DNA of 64,000 nt, taken from Flavobacteriales bacterium ALC-1 (lineage in GTDB: Bacteria > Bacteroidota > Bacteroidia > Flavobacteriales > Flavobacteriaceae). Positions 46,064 to 55,142 of the stretch are shown here, one piece after another. Location: assembly GCA_000171875.1 (NCBI GenBank), contig ABHI01000002.1, positions 558,001 through 622,000 on the forward strand, written 5' to 3'. A program made the translations under genes and the position numbers. Positions within the stretch are counted from its first letter, which is position 1; every line of letters begins with the position of its first letter. Under the pieces are notes generated by a model. It ran no database searches and was not told the origin of the DNA. It saw only the letters and a list, made by a program, of their open reading frames with translations.

Positions 46064-47296
46064 ATGAACAATATTAAAATACAAAAGTCTCGATTAAATG
46101 GACAAGTAAGATTAAGTGGTGCTAAAAATAGTGCACTTAAACTCTTAACAGCTTCAGTGCTTACTAGCGAGACGGTTGAAATTTTAAATTCCCCTAATGG
46201 ACTTTTAGATATGCAAGTGCATATTAAAATGCTTAACCAAATGGGAAAAACTTGTGTTGAAGGTAAGCGTTATTTAAAAATTACAGAAAACACATTAAAT
46301 TCAGAATTGCTTTGGGATGAGCGTTCTATAAGAAACTCACTCTTAATATTAGGATCATTAACAACTCGATTTGGAAATGGTAAAGTACCACTCCCTGGTG
46401 GTTGCCCATTAGGAGATAGAAAATACGATTTGCATATTAAGCTCTTAGAGCAAATGGGAGCCAAAGTTTGGGAAGAAGATGGTTATTTGTGCACTAAAAG
46501 TGATGGTAGATTAAAAGGTTGTGATATTCATTTGCCTATTCGTTCTACAGGAGCAACAGAAAATGCAATTTTATGTGCATCATTAGCAAAAGGTATAACT
46601 ACAGTCTGGAATCCACATATTAGACCAGAAATAATTGATCTTATTACTATGCTTAATAAAATGGGCGCAAAGATTAAAGTTTATGGACAAAAATGTATTG
46701 TTATAGAAGGTGTAGAAATCTTAAGAGGTGTAAAGCATCAAGTGATCTCAGATAATATGGAGGCCTTGACTTGGGCAATTGGTGCTGTGGTTACTCAAGG
46801 AGATGTAGAGATTTTAGATTTTCCTTTTCAGCATTTGGAAGTGCCTTTGGTACATCTTAGAGAAAGTGGAATGAAATTCTTTAAAGGTCAAAACTCACTA
46901 ATTGTTAGAGGAGGTGAAGCTTTTCCAATAGATATTAGCACTGGTCCTTATCCAGGTATAAACTCAGATATGCAACCACTATTTGCTGTATTTGGAGCAA
47001 CTTCTAAAGGGGAATCTCGTATTATAGATTTAAGATTTCCAGGAAGATATGGCTATGCTGAAGAACTTGCAAAAATGGGTGTAAATTATGAGATTGATGG
47101 TGGACTTTTGAAAATTCATGGCGGAGATAAACTACAAGGAGCTAAAGTTAAAGCATTAGATTTAAGAGCAGGAATAGCACTTTTGTTAGCGGGTATGACA
47201 GCTGATGGTGTTACCGAAATTGAAGATTCATGGCAAATAGGGAGAGGCTACGAAAATTTAGAAAGTAAACTAAAAGGTTTAGGAGTTGAGATTTAA
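46064..47296 (+). CDS. MurA-family enolpyruvyl transferase (UDP-GlcNAc 1-carboxyvinyltransferase homologue)
   Basis: A 410-residue EPSP-synthase-fold enzyme. Key MurA residues are kept: Lys21-Asn22 in SGAKNSALK, Cys114 in LPGGCPLGDRK, Asp302 in INSDMQPLFA and Arg368 in DLRAGIALLLAG. It should therefore transfer enolpyruvate from PEP to an N-acetylhexosamine nucleotide. It is not in the dcw cluster but first in a polysaccharide block with a MurB homologue, a flippase and glycosyltransferases, so I read it as a dedicated enzyme for a lactyl-type sugar. It could also be the only MurA of the cell; the genome outside the window decides. Confidence 0.88.
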   Translation: MNNIKIQKSRLNGQVRLSGAKNSALKLLTASVLTSETVEILNSPNGLLDMQVHIKMLNQMGKTCVEGKRYLKITENTLNSELLWDERSIRNSLLILGSLTTRFGNGKVPLPGGCPLGDRKYDLHIKLLEQMGAKVWEEDGYLCTKSDGRLKGCDIHLPIRSTGATENAILCASLAKGITTVWNPHIRPEIIDLITMLNKMGAKIKVYGQKCIVIEGVEILRGVKHQVISDNMEALTWAIGAVVTQGDVEILDFPFQHLEVPLVHLRESGMKFFKGQNSLIVRGGEAFPIDISTGPYPGINSDMQPLFAVFGATSKGESRIIDLRFPGRYGYAEELAKMGVNYEIDGGLLKIHGGDKLQGAKVKALDLRAGIALLLAGMTADGVTEIEDSWQIGRGYENLESKLKGLGVEI

Positions 47297-47362
47297 CTCA
47301 AAAGATTATTAAAATAAATTTAAGGTTTAGTTATAGCATAAACCATTATTAAAATGAAATAA

Positions 47363-47944
47363 ATGAAAAAAATAAAAAGGGTAGTTAAAAGAACCATGTT
47401 TCCAAAAGATAAATTCCAAAAAGTATATACTGGGAATGTATTTGATAGGTTTATTGGTTTAGAAAATATATTAGCAGAATGTAAAGGTTTGTCAATTCTA
47501 GACATAGGTGCTGCAGAAGGCTTGATTGATTATGAATTCGCTAAAAACGGATGCTCGCTAATTCATGGATTTGAAAGAGATCCCAAAAGAGTCAATTTTG
47601 CTAAACTTCTATTTCAAGAAGTACCAATTGAATCTCAATTTCGTAAAGCTGATCTTTCAATTAAATTTGAAAAATTTAATAATAAATTCAAAGATATATT
47701 ACTTGATAATTATGATATTACATTGTATTTGGGTGTTTATCATCATTTAATTAAACAATCTAAAGAAGAGGATGTGCATGAATTTATTAAATGTCTTTTA
47801 AGAAAAACAAAAACCTATTTTGTAGTTAGAACAAATATGATTGAATCTATTGAGAACATTATTTTAGAAGAAAATTTTGTTGTTCATTATGTCGCACCTC
47901 CAGTAAAAGTTGTTGGACAATTAAAGGTTTATAAAAGAGCTTAA
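47363..47944 (+). CDS. SAM-dependent methyltransferase
   Basis: A 193-residue class I methyltransferase. Motif I is SILDIGAAEGLIDYEFA (about 44-60), followed by the acidic residue in IHGFERDPKRV; YLGVYHHL carries motif IV. Its place between the MurA homologue and the sulfotransferase suggests O-methylation of a sugar or lipid carrier in the polysaccharide pathway. The acceptor is unknown. Confidence 0.78.
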   Translation: MKKIKRVVKRTMFPKDKFQKVYTGNVFDRFIGLENILAECKGLSILDIGAAEGLIDYEFAKNGCSLIHGFERDPKRVNFAKLLFQEVPIESQFRKADLSIKFEKFNNKFKDILLDNYDITLYLGVYHHLIKQSKEEDVHEFIKCLLRKTKTYFVVRTNMIESIENIILEENFVVHYVAPPVKVVGQLKVYKRA

Positions 47945-47948
47945 TTAA

Positions 47949-48845
47949 ATGAAAATTTATTTTCATATTGGTATTCATAAAACAGCTACTACTTTCCTAC
48001 AGAAACAGATATTACCAAATGTAAATAATCTAGTCTATTGTGATAGAGTTTCTCATGCAGAATTTAAAAGGTATATCTTATATACAGATGATTTTGAATT
48101 TAAAGCTAGTGAAGCGTTTAATTTGTTCTTTAAAGGGGTAGAATCAAATTTAACAACTTACTTTTACTCAGATGAAGAATTTTACTGCTCGCCTTGGGAT
48201 GGAGCAAAGGATAGAAAAAAAGTCATAGACAGATTAACAAAAACATTTGAAAATATAAGTTTTGTAGTAGTAATCAGAAATCAAAAGCATCTTTTAAATA
48301 GTTTATATCTTCAATATGTTAAAACAGGTGGTACTATGAATGTGAAGAAATTTATAGGCCATAAAAAATACCCTTTGGTTTTTACCGATAGTTACTTTAA
48401 TTATTACCATTATTTAAAATATATGTTTGGTTTAGTTGGTGCTGAAAATGTTAATGTTATGTTATATGAAGATTTCATAAAAGACAAAGCAAATTTTGTT
48501 AATGAATTTTTGGAATCAATTGAATCAAAACCTAAAATTTTGTCAGAAATAGATTATAATAAAAAATCTAATAGATCTCTTTCACCTATTTTATTACCAT
48601 ACATTCGATTTAGGAATAGGTTTATAAGTTCTCCGAAAAATCCTTCATTATTTTTGCCATTAGTATTTTATAAAATGTTTAAAAGAGCTGATCTTTTTTT
48701 GTCAAAACTATTTCCTTCAAGTAATAAAGAAATCATTAAAAAAGACATTAGCTCTGAATTTTTGAAAGATTGTATAAGCGACAATGTTAAATTAGAAACT
48801 TTAATAAATAGAAATATAGAGGCCGAAGGATATCTCAAGAATTAA
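47949..48845 (+). CDS. PAPS-dependent sulfotransferase-like protein
   Basis: A 298-residue protein with a sulfotransferase 5'-phosphosulfate loop at the N-terminus (FHIGIHKTATTFLQKQI, residues 4-20), a 3'-phosphate-binding stretch FVVVIRNQKHLLNSLY with the expected Arg and Ser, and YEDFIKD in the middle. The PAPS genes lie 2-6 kb upstream on the same strand, so it probably sulfates a sugar of the surface polysaccharide. No signal peptide is seen, so it acts in the cytoplasm before export. Confidence 0.85.
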   Translation: MKIYFHIGIHKTATTFLQKQILPNVNNLVYCDRVSHAEFKRYILYTDDFEFKASEAFNLFFKGVESNLTTYFYSDEEFYCSPWDGAKDRKKVIDRLTKTFENISFVVVIRNQKHLLNSLYLQYVKTGGTMNVKKFIGHKKYPLVFTDSYFNYYHYLKYMFGLVGAENVNVMLYEDFIKDKANFVNEFLESIESKPKILSEIDYNKKSNRSLSPILLPYIRFRNRFISSPKNPSLFLPLVFYKMFKRADLFLSKLFPSSNKEIIKKDISSEFLKDCISDNVKLETLINRNIEAEGYLKN

Positions 48846-48889
48846 ATAAAATAATTCAGATTAGTTCAGCGGCTGTAACTTTATGTTAG

Positions 48890-50182
48890 ATGAGTGGTTT
48901 TATAAAAGATTTAACTAGTGTTGGGATTTCCAAATTGGCAATAATTGCATTTGGTCTTGGAAGAGCTATTATTACTGCTAGATGGTTAGGTCCAGAGGCT
49001 AATGGTATTATTGCAGCTCTATCTGTATATCCTTCTTTGATCATGACCTTTGGAGCATTAGGAATTAGTCAATCTGCTACACATTTTATAGGAAGTCAGA
49101 AGTATTCTGTAGATAATATTAAAACTAGTATTGCACAAATATGGATTTTTAGTACCATAATAAGCATAGCGATTAGTTTTTATTTAGTTCGTTATTTTAG
49201 TAATTCTGGTCAAGATCTAACTTTAGTATTTTTGGCAGTTGTACCAATTCCATTTAATTTATTTAATAAATATAATTCAGGTATTTTCTTAGGTAAAAAT
49301 CAAATAGGTATTTACAATAAGATAAATTGGTTGCCAACAGCTCTAATTTTCATCGCTATTGTTTTATTAGTAATTGTTTTCCCATTAGGTATTCATGGAG
49401 CAATGATAAGTGTAATTATTGGGCCAGTATTTATGTTTATTCTTTTACTATTTAAAAACGATTTTATTGATGCTTTTAAAACCCAGTTTGATTGGGCGAT
49501 TATTCGTTCTCTATTGTCATTGGGACTAGTATATGCTATTGCATTGACTGTAATTACTTTAAATGTAAAAGCAGATGTTATTATGCTAGATAACCTTTCG
49601 ACACCTTATGAATTAGGGATTTATTCTAAAGGAGTAAGTATTACAGAATATTTATGGCAAATACCTATATTATTAAGTACAATAGTATTTGCACGTAGTG
49701 CAGGGGCTAAAGATGGTTTGTTGTTTTCTAAGAAAGTAGCGCAGTTATTACGTTTAACTGTTATAATAATTGGTTTAGTGTCAATTGTACTATTTATTAT
49801 TGCCCCATATATTATACTAATAATGTTTGGTGAAGATTTTATAGAAAGTACACAGGTTCTTCAACTTTTAATGCCTGGTGTTTTATTGTTGACTATTTTT
49901 AAAGTGCTAAATATGGATATGGCAGGAAAAGGCAAGCCATGGGTATCTATGAAAGCTATGATACCAGCTGTTATAATTAATATAGGACTTAATTACTATT
50001 TAATACCTATTTACGGAGCAAATGGATCAGCAATATCATCAACAACTAGCTACACTGTAGCTGCTATGCTCTTTTTACATTTTTATAGTAAAGAAGCCAA
50101 ATTGCCAATTAAGGAAATCTTACAGTATTCTCAAGCAGATTTTCAGCCTATTGTTCAACTTATAAAAAAGTTAAAACGATAA
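48890..50182 (+). CDS. polysaccharide flippase, Wzx type
   Basis: MOP-superfamily exporter of 430 aa with about 12 hydrophobic helices. It opens with KDLTSVGISKLAIIAFGLGRAIITARWLGPEANGI, the usual N-terminus of Wzx proteins, and has the second-half repeat. It would move lipid-linked repeat units across the inner membrane. With the Wzy-like polymerase at 59.0 kb it indicates a Wzx/Wzy-dependent pathway. Confidence 0.88.
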   Translation: MSGFIKDLTSVGISKLAIIAFGLGRAIITARWLGPEANGIIAALSVYPSLIMTFGALGISQSATHFIGSQKYSVDNIKTSIAQIWIFSTIISIAISFYLVRYFSNSGQDLTLVFLAVVPIPFNLFNKYNSGIFLGKNQIGIYNKINWLPTALIFIAIVLLVIVFPLGIHGAMISVIIGPVFMFILLLFKNDFIDAFKTQFDWAIIRSLLSLGLVYAIALTVITLNVKADVIMLDNLSTPYELGIYSKGVSITEYLWQIPILLSTIVFARSAGAKDGLLFSKKVAQLLRLTVIIIGLVSIVLFIIAPYIILIMFGEDFIESTQVLQLLMPGVLLLTIFKVLNMDMAGKGKPWVSMKAMIPAVIINIGLNYYLIPIYGANGSAISSTTSYTVAAMLFLHFYSKEAKLPIKEILQYSQADFQPIVQLIKKLKR

Positions 50183-50184
50183 TA

Positions 50185-51042
50185 ATGCAAGTATATAACG
50201 AATTTGATCTTACAGAATACAATTCATATAGACTAAAATCTAAATGTAAAACTGCTTATTTTCCAGAAAACGAGGATGATGTTGTAGAGCTTTATAAAAC
50301 TGAAAAATCATTTATTTTATTAGGAAGTGGTCATAATCTTATCTTGTCAAAAGATTATTATGATACTGATTTTATAATATTTAATGGTAATTTTAATAAA
50401 GTAGATGTAGTTACAAACTTAAATGTAATAACAGCAGAAGCAGGGGCTTCAATTTTAAATGTAAGTGAAATAGCAGAAGAGAATGGTTTAACCGGAGTAG
50501 AGTTTTACTACGATATCCCAAGCTCAGTAGGCGGCGCAGTTGTTATGAATGCTGGAACAAAAGAAGGGGAGACAAAAAATATTTTAAAGAAAGTGCGTTA
50601 TCTAGATCTTAGAGATATGTTAGTTAAAGAAAAAATTAACGAAGAATTAGAATTTGAGTATCGCAACAGCATGTTTCAAAAACAAAAGAATAAGGTTATT
50701 TTAAAAGTTTGGTTTCAGTTAACAAGAGGGAATCCATTAGATATTAGAAAAATAATGGATGAGTCTAAAGAAAGACGTTGGTCTAAACAACCTAGAGAAT
50801 ATCCCAATAGCGGAAGTGTTTTTAAACGACCTCCTGGAAAATTTGTTGGACCAATGTTAGATGAGTTGGGTTTAAAAGGTTATACTATTGGTGGAGCTCA
50901 AGTGTCTAAAAAGCATAGCGGATTTATAGTCAATATAAATCATGCGACAGGAAGTGATATTTTGAATTTAATAAAGCATATACAGCACAAAGTAAAAGAA
51001 CGATTTAATCTTAATCTTGAAGTAGAACAACGCATTATATGA
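50185..51042 (+). CDS. MurB-like FAD-binding enolpyruvyl reductase
   Basis: A 285-residue FAD protein like UDP-N-acetylenolpyruvoylglucosamine reductase. The FAD site is ILLGSGHNLILS, followed by AGASILNVSEIAEENGLTG, IPSSVGGAVVMNAGT, PNSGSVFKRPPG and LGLKGYTIGGAQVSKKHSGFIVN. The last motifs and the length are type II (Firmicutes-like); housekeeping MurB of Flavobacteria is usually a longer type I enzyme. It sits 2 bases after the flippase stop and overlaps the next glycosyltransferase (ATGA). With the MurA homologue it would reduce an enolpyruvyl sugar to a lactyl ether sugar. Confidence 0.88.
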   Translation: MQVYNEFDLTEYNSYRLKSKCKTAYFPENEDDVVELYKTEKSFILLGSGHNLILSKDYYDTDFIIFNGNFNKVDVVTNLNVITAEAGASILNVSEIAEENGLTGVEFYYDIPSSVGGAVVMNAGTKEGETKNILKKVRYLDLRDMLVKEKINEELEFEYRNSMFQKQKNKVILKVWFQLTRGNPLDIRKIMDESKERRWSKQPREYPNSGSVFKRPPGKFVGPMLDELGLKGYTIGGAQVSKKHSGFIVNINHATGSDILNLIKHIQHKVKERFNLNLEVEQRII

Positions 51043-52190
51043 CCATCGTTTATTTTATAACTACTGTAGGGCACGGAAAAGGAGGTCATTTTCATAGTTT
51101 AAATACTATAGCAAATGCTGTTGGTGTAAGTGAAAATGTTCATGTTATTAATATTGGATTTAAGCCTTCAGATGTTTTAGATAAAGTAAATTTCAAGTAT
51201 ACGTTTGTAGGCTTTAATGGTTATAATTTTATCTCTGCCTTTGTTAAAATTAAAAAGTTAATTAAGCAAATACAGCCAGAGGCTATTCATGCTTTTGATG
51301 TGGAGTCGTTCGCATTTTCTAGGTTGTTGTCTAAGGGAAAAAAACAAGCCTCATTTTTAAATAAATGTGGAGGTCCAAATCCTAAAAAGTATTTTCCTGT
51401 AGCGAATCAGTTGGTGTTATTTAGTAAAGAAAACAAAGCTTATTTTGAAACTAATGAACGTTATAAGAATACCAATTTAGCTTTAATTCCTAATCGTGTT
51501 AAACCAGTTCAGATTGATCAGTCTAGAGTTGAACTGTTTTATCAAACTTATGGAAAGGCAGAACTATCGTTATTGCGCATAGCGAGAATAGGAAAACATT
51601 ATCACAAATCTATTATTCAAGCTATAAACTTGGTGTCTTGGTTAAAGACTAAAGGTTTAAAGATTAAACTTATTGTTATAGGTACCATACAAAGCGAAGA
51701 TATCTATAACTCTATATTAAATGATATAAAATCTAAACAGCTAGAAGATGACGTTATTATAGACACTTCAGATACGTTTACACATAATGCAAGTAGGTTA
51801 TTAGATGTTGGGGATGTTATTATAGGTACAGGTCGAAATTTTATGGAAGCCTCTAGCCTCAACAAAATGCTATTAGTACCTTATAAAAATTCGGAATATC
51901 CATTATTAGTTACTGAAGCTAATTTTGAAGCCATTTTTTCAACTAATTTTTCACCTAGAACTCAAGTTGCTAGCTTTAATGAACAAATTAACTTAGAATC
52001 AATTTATAAGCACCTTAAAACTAATAACCGCCTAGCATCGCAATCATGGTTTGATTCTTATTTTAATGTAGAAAAAGGTGTTGAATTGTATAAAAGTTTA
52101 TATTTAAATCAAGACAAGCCAAATAACTCAAACGGTATTGATACTTTCGTAAATATATTATATGCTATAAAAACCTTTATATTAAGATAG
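51039..52190 (+). CDS. glycosyltransferase, GT4-like
   Basis: A 383-residue glycosyltransferase with a GT-B layout: N-terminal ITTVGHGKGGHFHSLNTIANAV, C-terminal donor domain with LLRIARIGKHYHKS, LIVIGTIQ and VIIGTGRNFMEASSL. The donor domain lacks the perfect EX7E glutamates of typical GT4 enzymes but has the glutamate in MEAS. It probably adds a sugar to the lipid-linked repeat unit. Function is predicted from context. Confidence 0.78.
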   Translation: MTIVYFITTVGHGKGGHFHSLNTIANAVGVSENVHVINIGFKPSDVLDKVNFKYTFVGFNGYNFISAFVKIKKLIKQIQPEAIHAFDVESFAFSRLLSKGKKQASFLNKCGGPNPKKYFPVANQLVLFSKENKAYFETNERYKNTNLALIPNRVKPVQIDQSRVELFYQTYGKAELSLLRIARIGKHYHKSIIQAINLVSWLKTKGLKIKLIVIGTIQSEDIYNSILNDIKSKQLEDDVIIDTSDTFTHNASRLLDVGDVIIGTGRNFMEASSLNKMLLVPYKNSEYPLLVTEANFEAIFSTNFSPRTQVASFNEQINLESIYKHLKTNNRLASQSWFDSYFNVEKGVELYKSLYLNQDKPNNSNGIDTFVNILYAIKTFILR

Positions 52191-52198
52191 GTGCAAAA

Positions 52199-53224
52199 AT
52201 GAAACAGACTTACTATAAATATAGAGCCAAATTAAACATCATTAAAAAGGATTTGAGAGATAAATTTCCAATCTCATTCTTTAAAAAAATGGGTTTATGG
52301 AGAAAAGGATTCTTAGCAGAAAAGCATGTGCTTTATCAATTAGATAAAAATAATTACAAAGATTATTTGAGCGATTATCATACGTCAATGGCACGATGGA
52401 TCAACGAGCCTTTTAATGAAATACTTACTAATAAATTAATCTTTTCTGAGTGTGTTGGGAAGTACATTAAAGTGCCAGAAACCTATGGCATTTTTGTAAA
52501 CGGAAAATTTTCATTTAATAGTGGAAAAACATTAGAGGAATTAGTTGAACAACTTAATATTTTTGTGGTTAAAGTAGTTTCTGGAGGTGGTGGAAAAGGG
52601 GTTTACATTATTAAAAAGAAAAGTGATAATCAATTTGTTTTAAATAATACAACAACATATAATAAAGTCGAATTATTTGAGTTTTTTACAACTTTGAATA
52701 ATTATATTTTCACCGAATTTATTGAGCCGAGTGAGTTTTCAAAGTCGTTAAATGAGACGTCTGTCAATACTATGCGAATCATAACCTTAATAGATCCAAA
52801 AACTAACAAGGCTTTTATAGCTAGAGCTGTACAACGTATTGGTGTTGCTGCGTCAGCTCCACAAGATAATTTTACAAAAGGGGGATTAAGTGCAGCAATT
52901 GATTTGATGACAGGTCAGTTAAGTGATTGCACAAGACATCCCAAAACTAAGGAGCATAAACGCTATACACATCATCCAGATACTAACATAAAAATTGAAG
53001 GTGTTATTATACCCAATTGGAAATCTATTGAAGCTCAAATTATTGAAGCTGCAAATAATTTACCAACGTTAAAGGTCATAGGATGGGATTTTGTGATTAG
53101 CAATAAAGGACTAGTAGCGATAGAGGGTAATCATCATCCAGATCCAGATGTATTACAAGGTCATGAACCCTTATTAACGGATGAGCGTATTAAAGCGTTC
53201 TATAAATTTCATAATATCATTTAA
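52199..53224 (+). CDS. sugar-transfer-associated ATP-grasp protein
   Basis: A 341-residue ATP-grasp enzyme: IFVVKVVSGGGGKGVYIIKKK is the ATP-binding loop, TEFIEPSEFSKSLNETSVNTMRI the central part, and GWDFVISNKGLVAIEGNHHPDPDVLQ the catalytic end with metal-binding Glu and Asn. This matches the ATP-grasp family found beside glycosyltransferases (PF14397 type), of unproven reaction but probably carboxylate-amine or ester ligation. Set between a glycosyltransferase and the asparagine synthase homologue. Confidence 0.82.
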   Translation: MKQTYYKYRAKLNIIKKDLRDKFPISFFKKMGLWRKGFLAEKHVLYQLDKNNYKDYLSDYHTSMARWINEPFNEILTNKLIFSECVGKYIKVPETYGIFVNGKFSFNSGKTLEELVEQLNIFVVKVVSGGGGKGVYIIKKKSDNQFVLNNTTTYNKVELFEFFTTLNNYIFTEFIEPSEFSKSLNETSVNTMRIITLIDPKTNKAFIARAVQRIGVAASAPQDNFTKGGLSAAIDLMTGQLSDCTRHPKTKEHKRYTHHPDTNIKIEGVIIPNWKSIEAQIIEAANNLPTLKVIGWDFVISNKGLVAIEGNHHPDPDVLQGHEPLLTDERIKAFYKFHNII

Positions 53225-53227
53225 TAT

Positions 53228-55141
53228 ATGTGTGGTTTTGCGGGCTTTATCAATTTAAATAATCAACCTTTAAATAGTCATGTGCTTAAAGCGATGACTG
53301 ATATCCAGGAACATCGTGGCCCTGATGATCAAGGTATGGTTGGCTTTTCTTTATTTAAAGATTTAAAGGTTGATGTTATTGATAATGAAACGGCTGAGTT
53401 TAGCCATCTTCATGCAGGCATTGGTTTTAATAGGCTATCCATTTTAGACCTTTCTAAAAAAGGGCACCAACCGATGATTTCACATTGTGGAAATTATATT
53501 CTAGCATACAATGGTGAAACCTATAACGCATTATCATTTAGAGAGGGGTTAATCGCAAAAGGACACCCTATACAAAGTAAAACAGATTCAGAAGTTATAT
53601 TATACCTCTACATCGAATATGGAATCGACAAAATGTTGGATTTGCTTAATGGCATGTTTGCATTCATTATTGTGGATTTAAAACTACGTAAAAGTTTTAT
53701 TGTTCGTGATCAACTCGGCATTAAACCGATGTATATATATAAAACATCAACTATTTTGATGTTTTCTTCAGAAATAAAATCGTTTACAAAACATCCAGAG
53801 TTTAAAGCGGAACTTAACACCAATCATCTGGATGAATACTTATTGTTTAGATACTGTGCTCATGATAGAACGCTCTACAGAGATGTGAAGCAAGTGCCTC
53901 CTGGACATTATTATGAAATTTCTGAGGATGAGATAAAGGTCAAGGAATACTGGTCTTATAAGATGGTCGATAAAAGAGATATCAACCTAAAAGATGCTGT
54001 AGAATTACTCGACACAACTTTTAAGGAAAGTATTAAATCTCAATTAATGAGCGATGTGCTTGTGGGTTGTCAACTCTCAGGTGGTATAGATTCGTCATTA
54101 GTTACGACCTATGCGCGAGAATTCTTTAACGCCAACATGGATACATTTTCAATTGTATTTTCAGATAAAGACTATTCGGAAGAAGAATTTATAAATTATG
54201 TTACCAACCATACCAATTCAGATTCGCATAGGTATCAGTATTCAAATCAGTATGCTTTCGAAAACTTTTTTAAAGCTACTTGGCATTTAGACCAACCAAT
54301 TAGTATTCCAAATACATTAGGTATTAAGCGACTAGCAGAACGCGCTAAAGAAAATGTTACGGTTTTATTAAGTGGTGAAGGAGCAGACGAATTGTTTGGT
54401 GGGTATTCTAGATATCATGATTTATCTTGTCGTTATAATATGAATCTCAAAGGCTATGCTAAGATGCCTATCTTAGGTGGTAAAATTCAGAACAAATATG
54501 ATTTAGCACAAACACCAGAAGATTTCTTTATAATGAGCAGTTCGGCAATGTCTTTAAAAGATTTTAAAACCTTTAGTAGTGCTAACGATATTCAAAGTGT
54601 TCTTACGCAGCGAAAAGAATTATTTCCTAAGCAAGGAGATATGATTAAGCGAGCGTCTACTTATGATTTAAAAACGTACATGGTCGATTTGTTAAACAGA
54701 CAAGACAAAATGACTATGGCACATTCTGTAGAAAATAGAGTGCCGTTTTTAGATAGAAATATGGTAGAGTTAGTGGCGCGTTTACCAAGTGAGTTGTTGG
54801 TAAAAAAATGTAACGATATTAGGCATTTAAATAAGTCTAATACTTATACAAAGTATATTTTAAAAGAATTGGCCGTTAAGCGTTTTAATACTGGTTTTGT
54901 TTATAGGAATAAAAGTGGATTTCCACTACCTGTTAAAGACTTATTTTTGAAAACGAAAATGAATGAACTCATCGAAGATCAATTATTGCCAGGAATAAAG
55001 TCTAGAGGTGTATTTGATTTTAATGCCGTTTCTAAAATCTGGAATAAAAAAGAAAACGAATTCTCTAAAAGTGATATAAAAAACTTATGGATGTTCTTTG
55101 CTTTCGAAACATGGGCAGAATTATTTTTAGATGCAAAATAG
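53228..55141 (+). CDS. asparagine synthase (glutamine-hydrolysing) homologue
   Basis: A 637-residue two-domain amidotransferase. The glutaminase domain begins MCGFAGF (nucleophile Cys2), with RLSILDLSKKGHQPM and YNGETYN; the synthase domain has the PP-loop LSGGIDSSLVTTYA and LLSGEGADELFGGYSR. Such homologues inside O-antigen loci amidate uronic acids (for example WbpS of Pseudomonas); here the target may be the carboxyl of a lactyl or uronic sugar. It could also make free asparagine. Confidence 0.9.
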   Translation: MCGFAGFINLNNQPLNSHVLKAMTDIQEHRGPDDQGMVGFSLFKDLKVDVIDNETAEFSHLHAGIGFNRLSILDLSKKGHQPMISHCGNYILAYNGETYNALSFREGLIAKGHPIQSKTDSEVILYLYIEYGIDKMLDLLNGMFAFIIVDLKLRKSFIVRDQLGIKPMYIYKTSTILMFSSEIKSFTKHPEFKAELNTNHLDEYLLFRYCAHDRTLYRDVKQVPPGHYYEISEDEIKVKEYWSYKMVDKRDINLKDAVELLDTTFKESIKSQLMSDVLVGCQLSGGIDSSLVTTYAREFFNANMDTFSIVFSDKDYSEEEFINYVTNHTNSDSHRYQYSNQYAFENFFKATWHLDQPISIPNTLGIKRLAERAKENVTVLLSGEGADELFGGYSRYHDLSCRYNMNLKGYAKMPILGGKIQNKYDLAQTPEDFFIMSSSAMSLKDFKTFSSANDIQSVLTQRKELFPKQGDMIKRASTYDLKTYMVDLLNRQDKMTMAHSVENRVPFLDRNMVELVARLPSELLVKKCNDIRHLNKSNTYTKYILKELAVKRFNTGFVYRNKSGFPLPVKDLFLKTKMNELIEDQLLPGIKSRGVFDFNAVSKIWNKKENEFSKSDIKNLWMFFAFETWAELFLDAK

Positions 55142-55142
55142 T

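Noticed and set aside
46064..47296. MurA homologue read simply as the housekeeping murA
   Set aside because: Not excluded, but its own promoter, position first in a polysaccharide block, and the partner type-II-like MurB make a dedicated role more likely.
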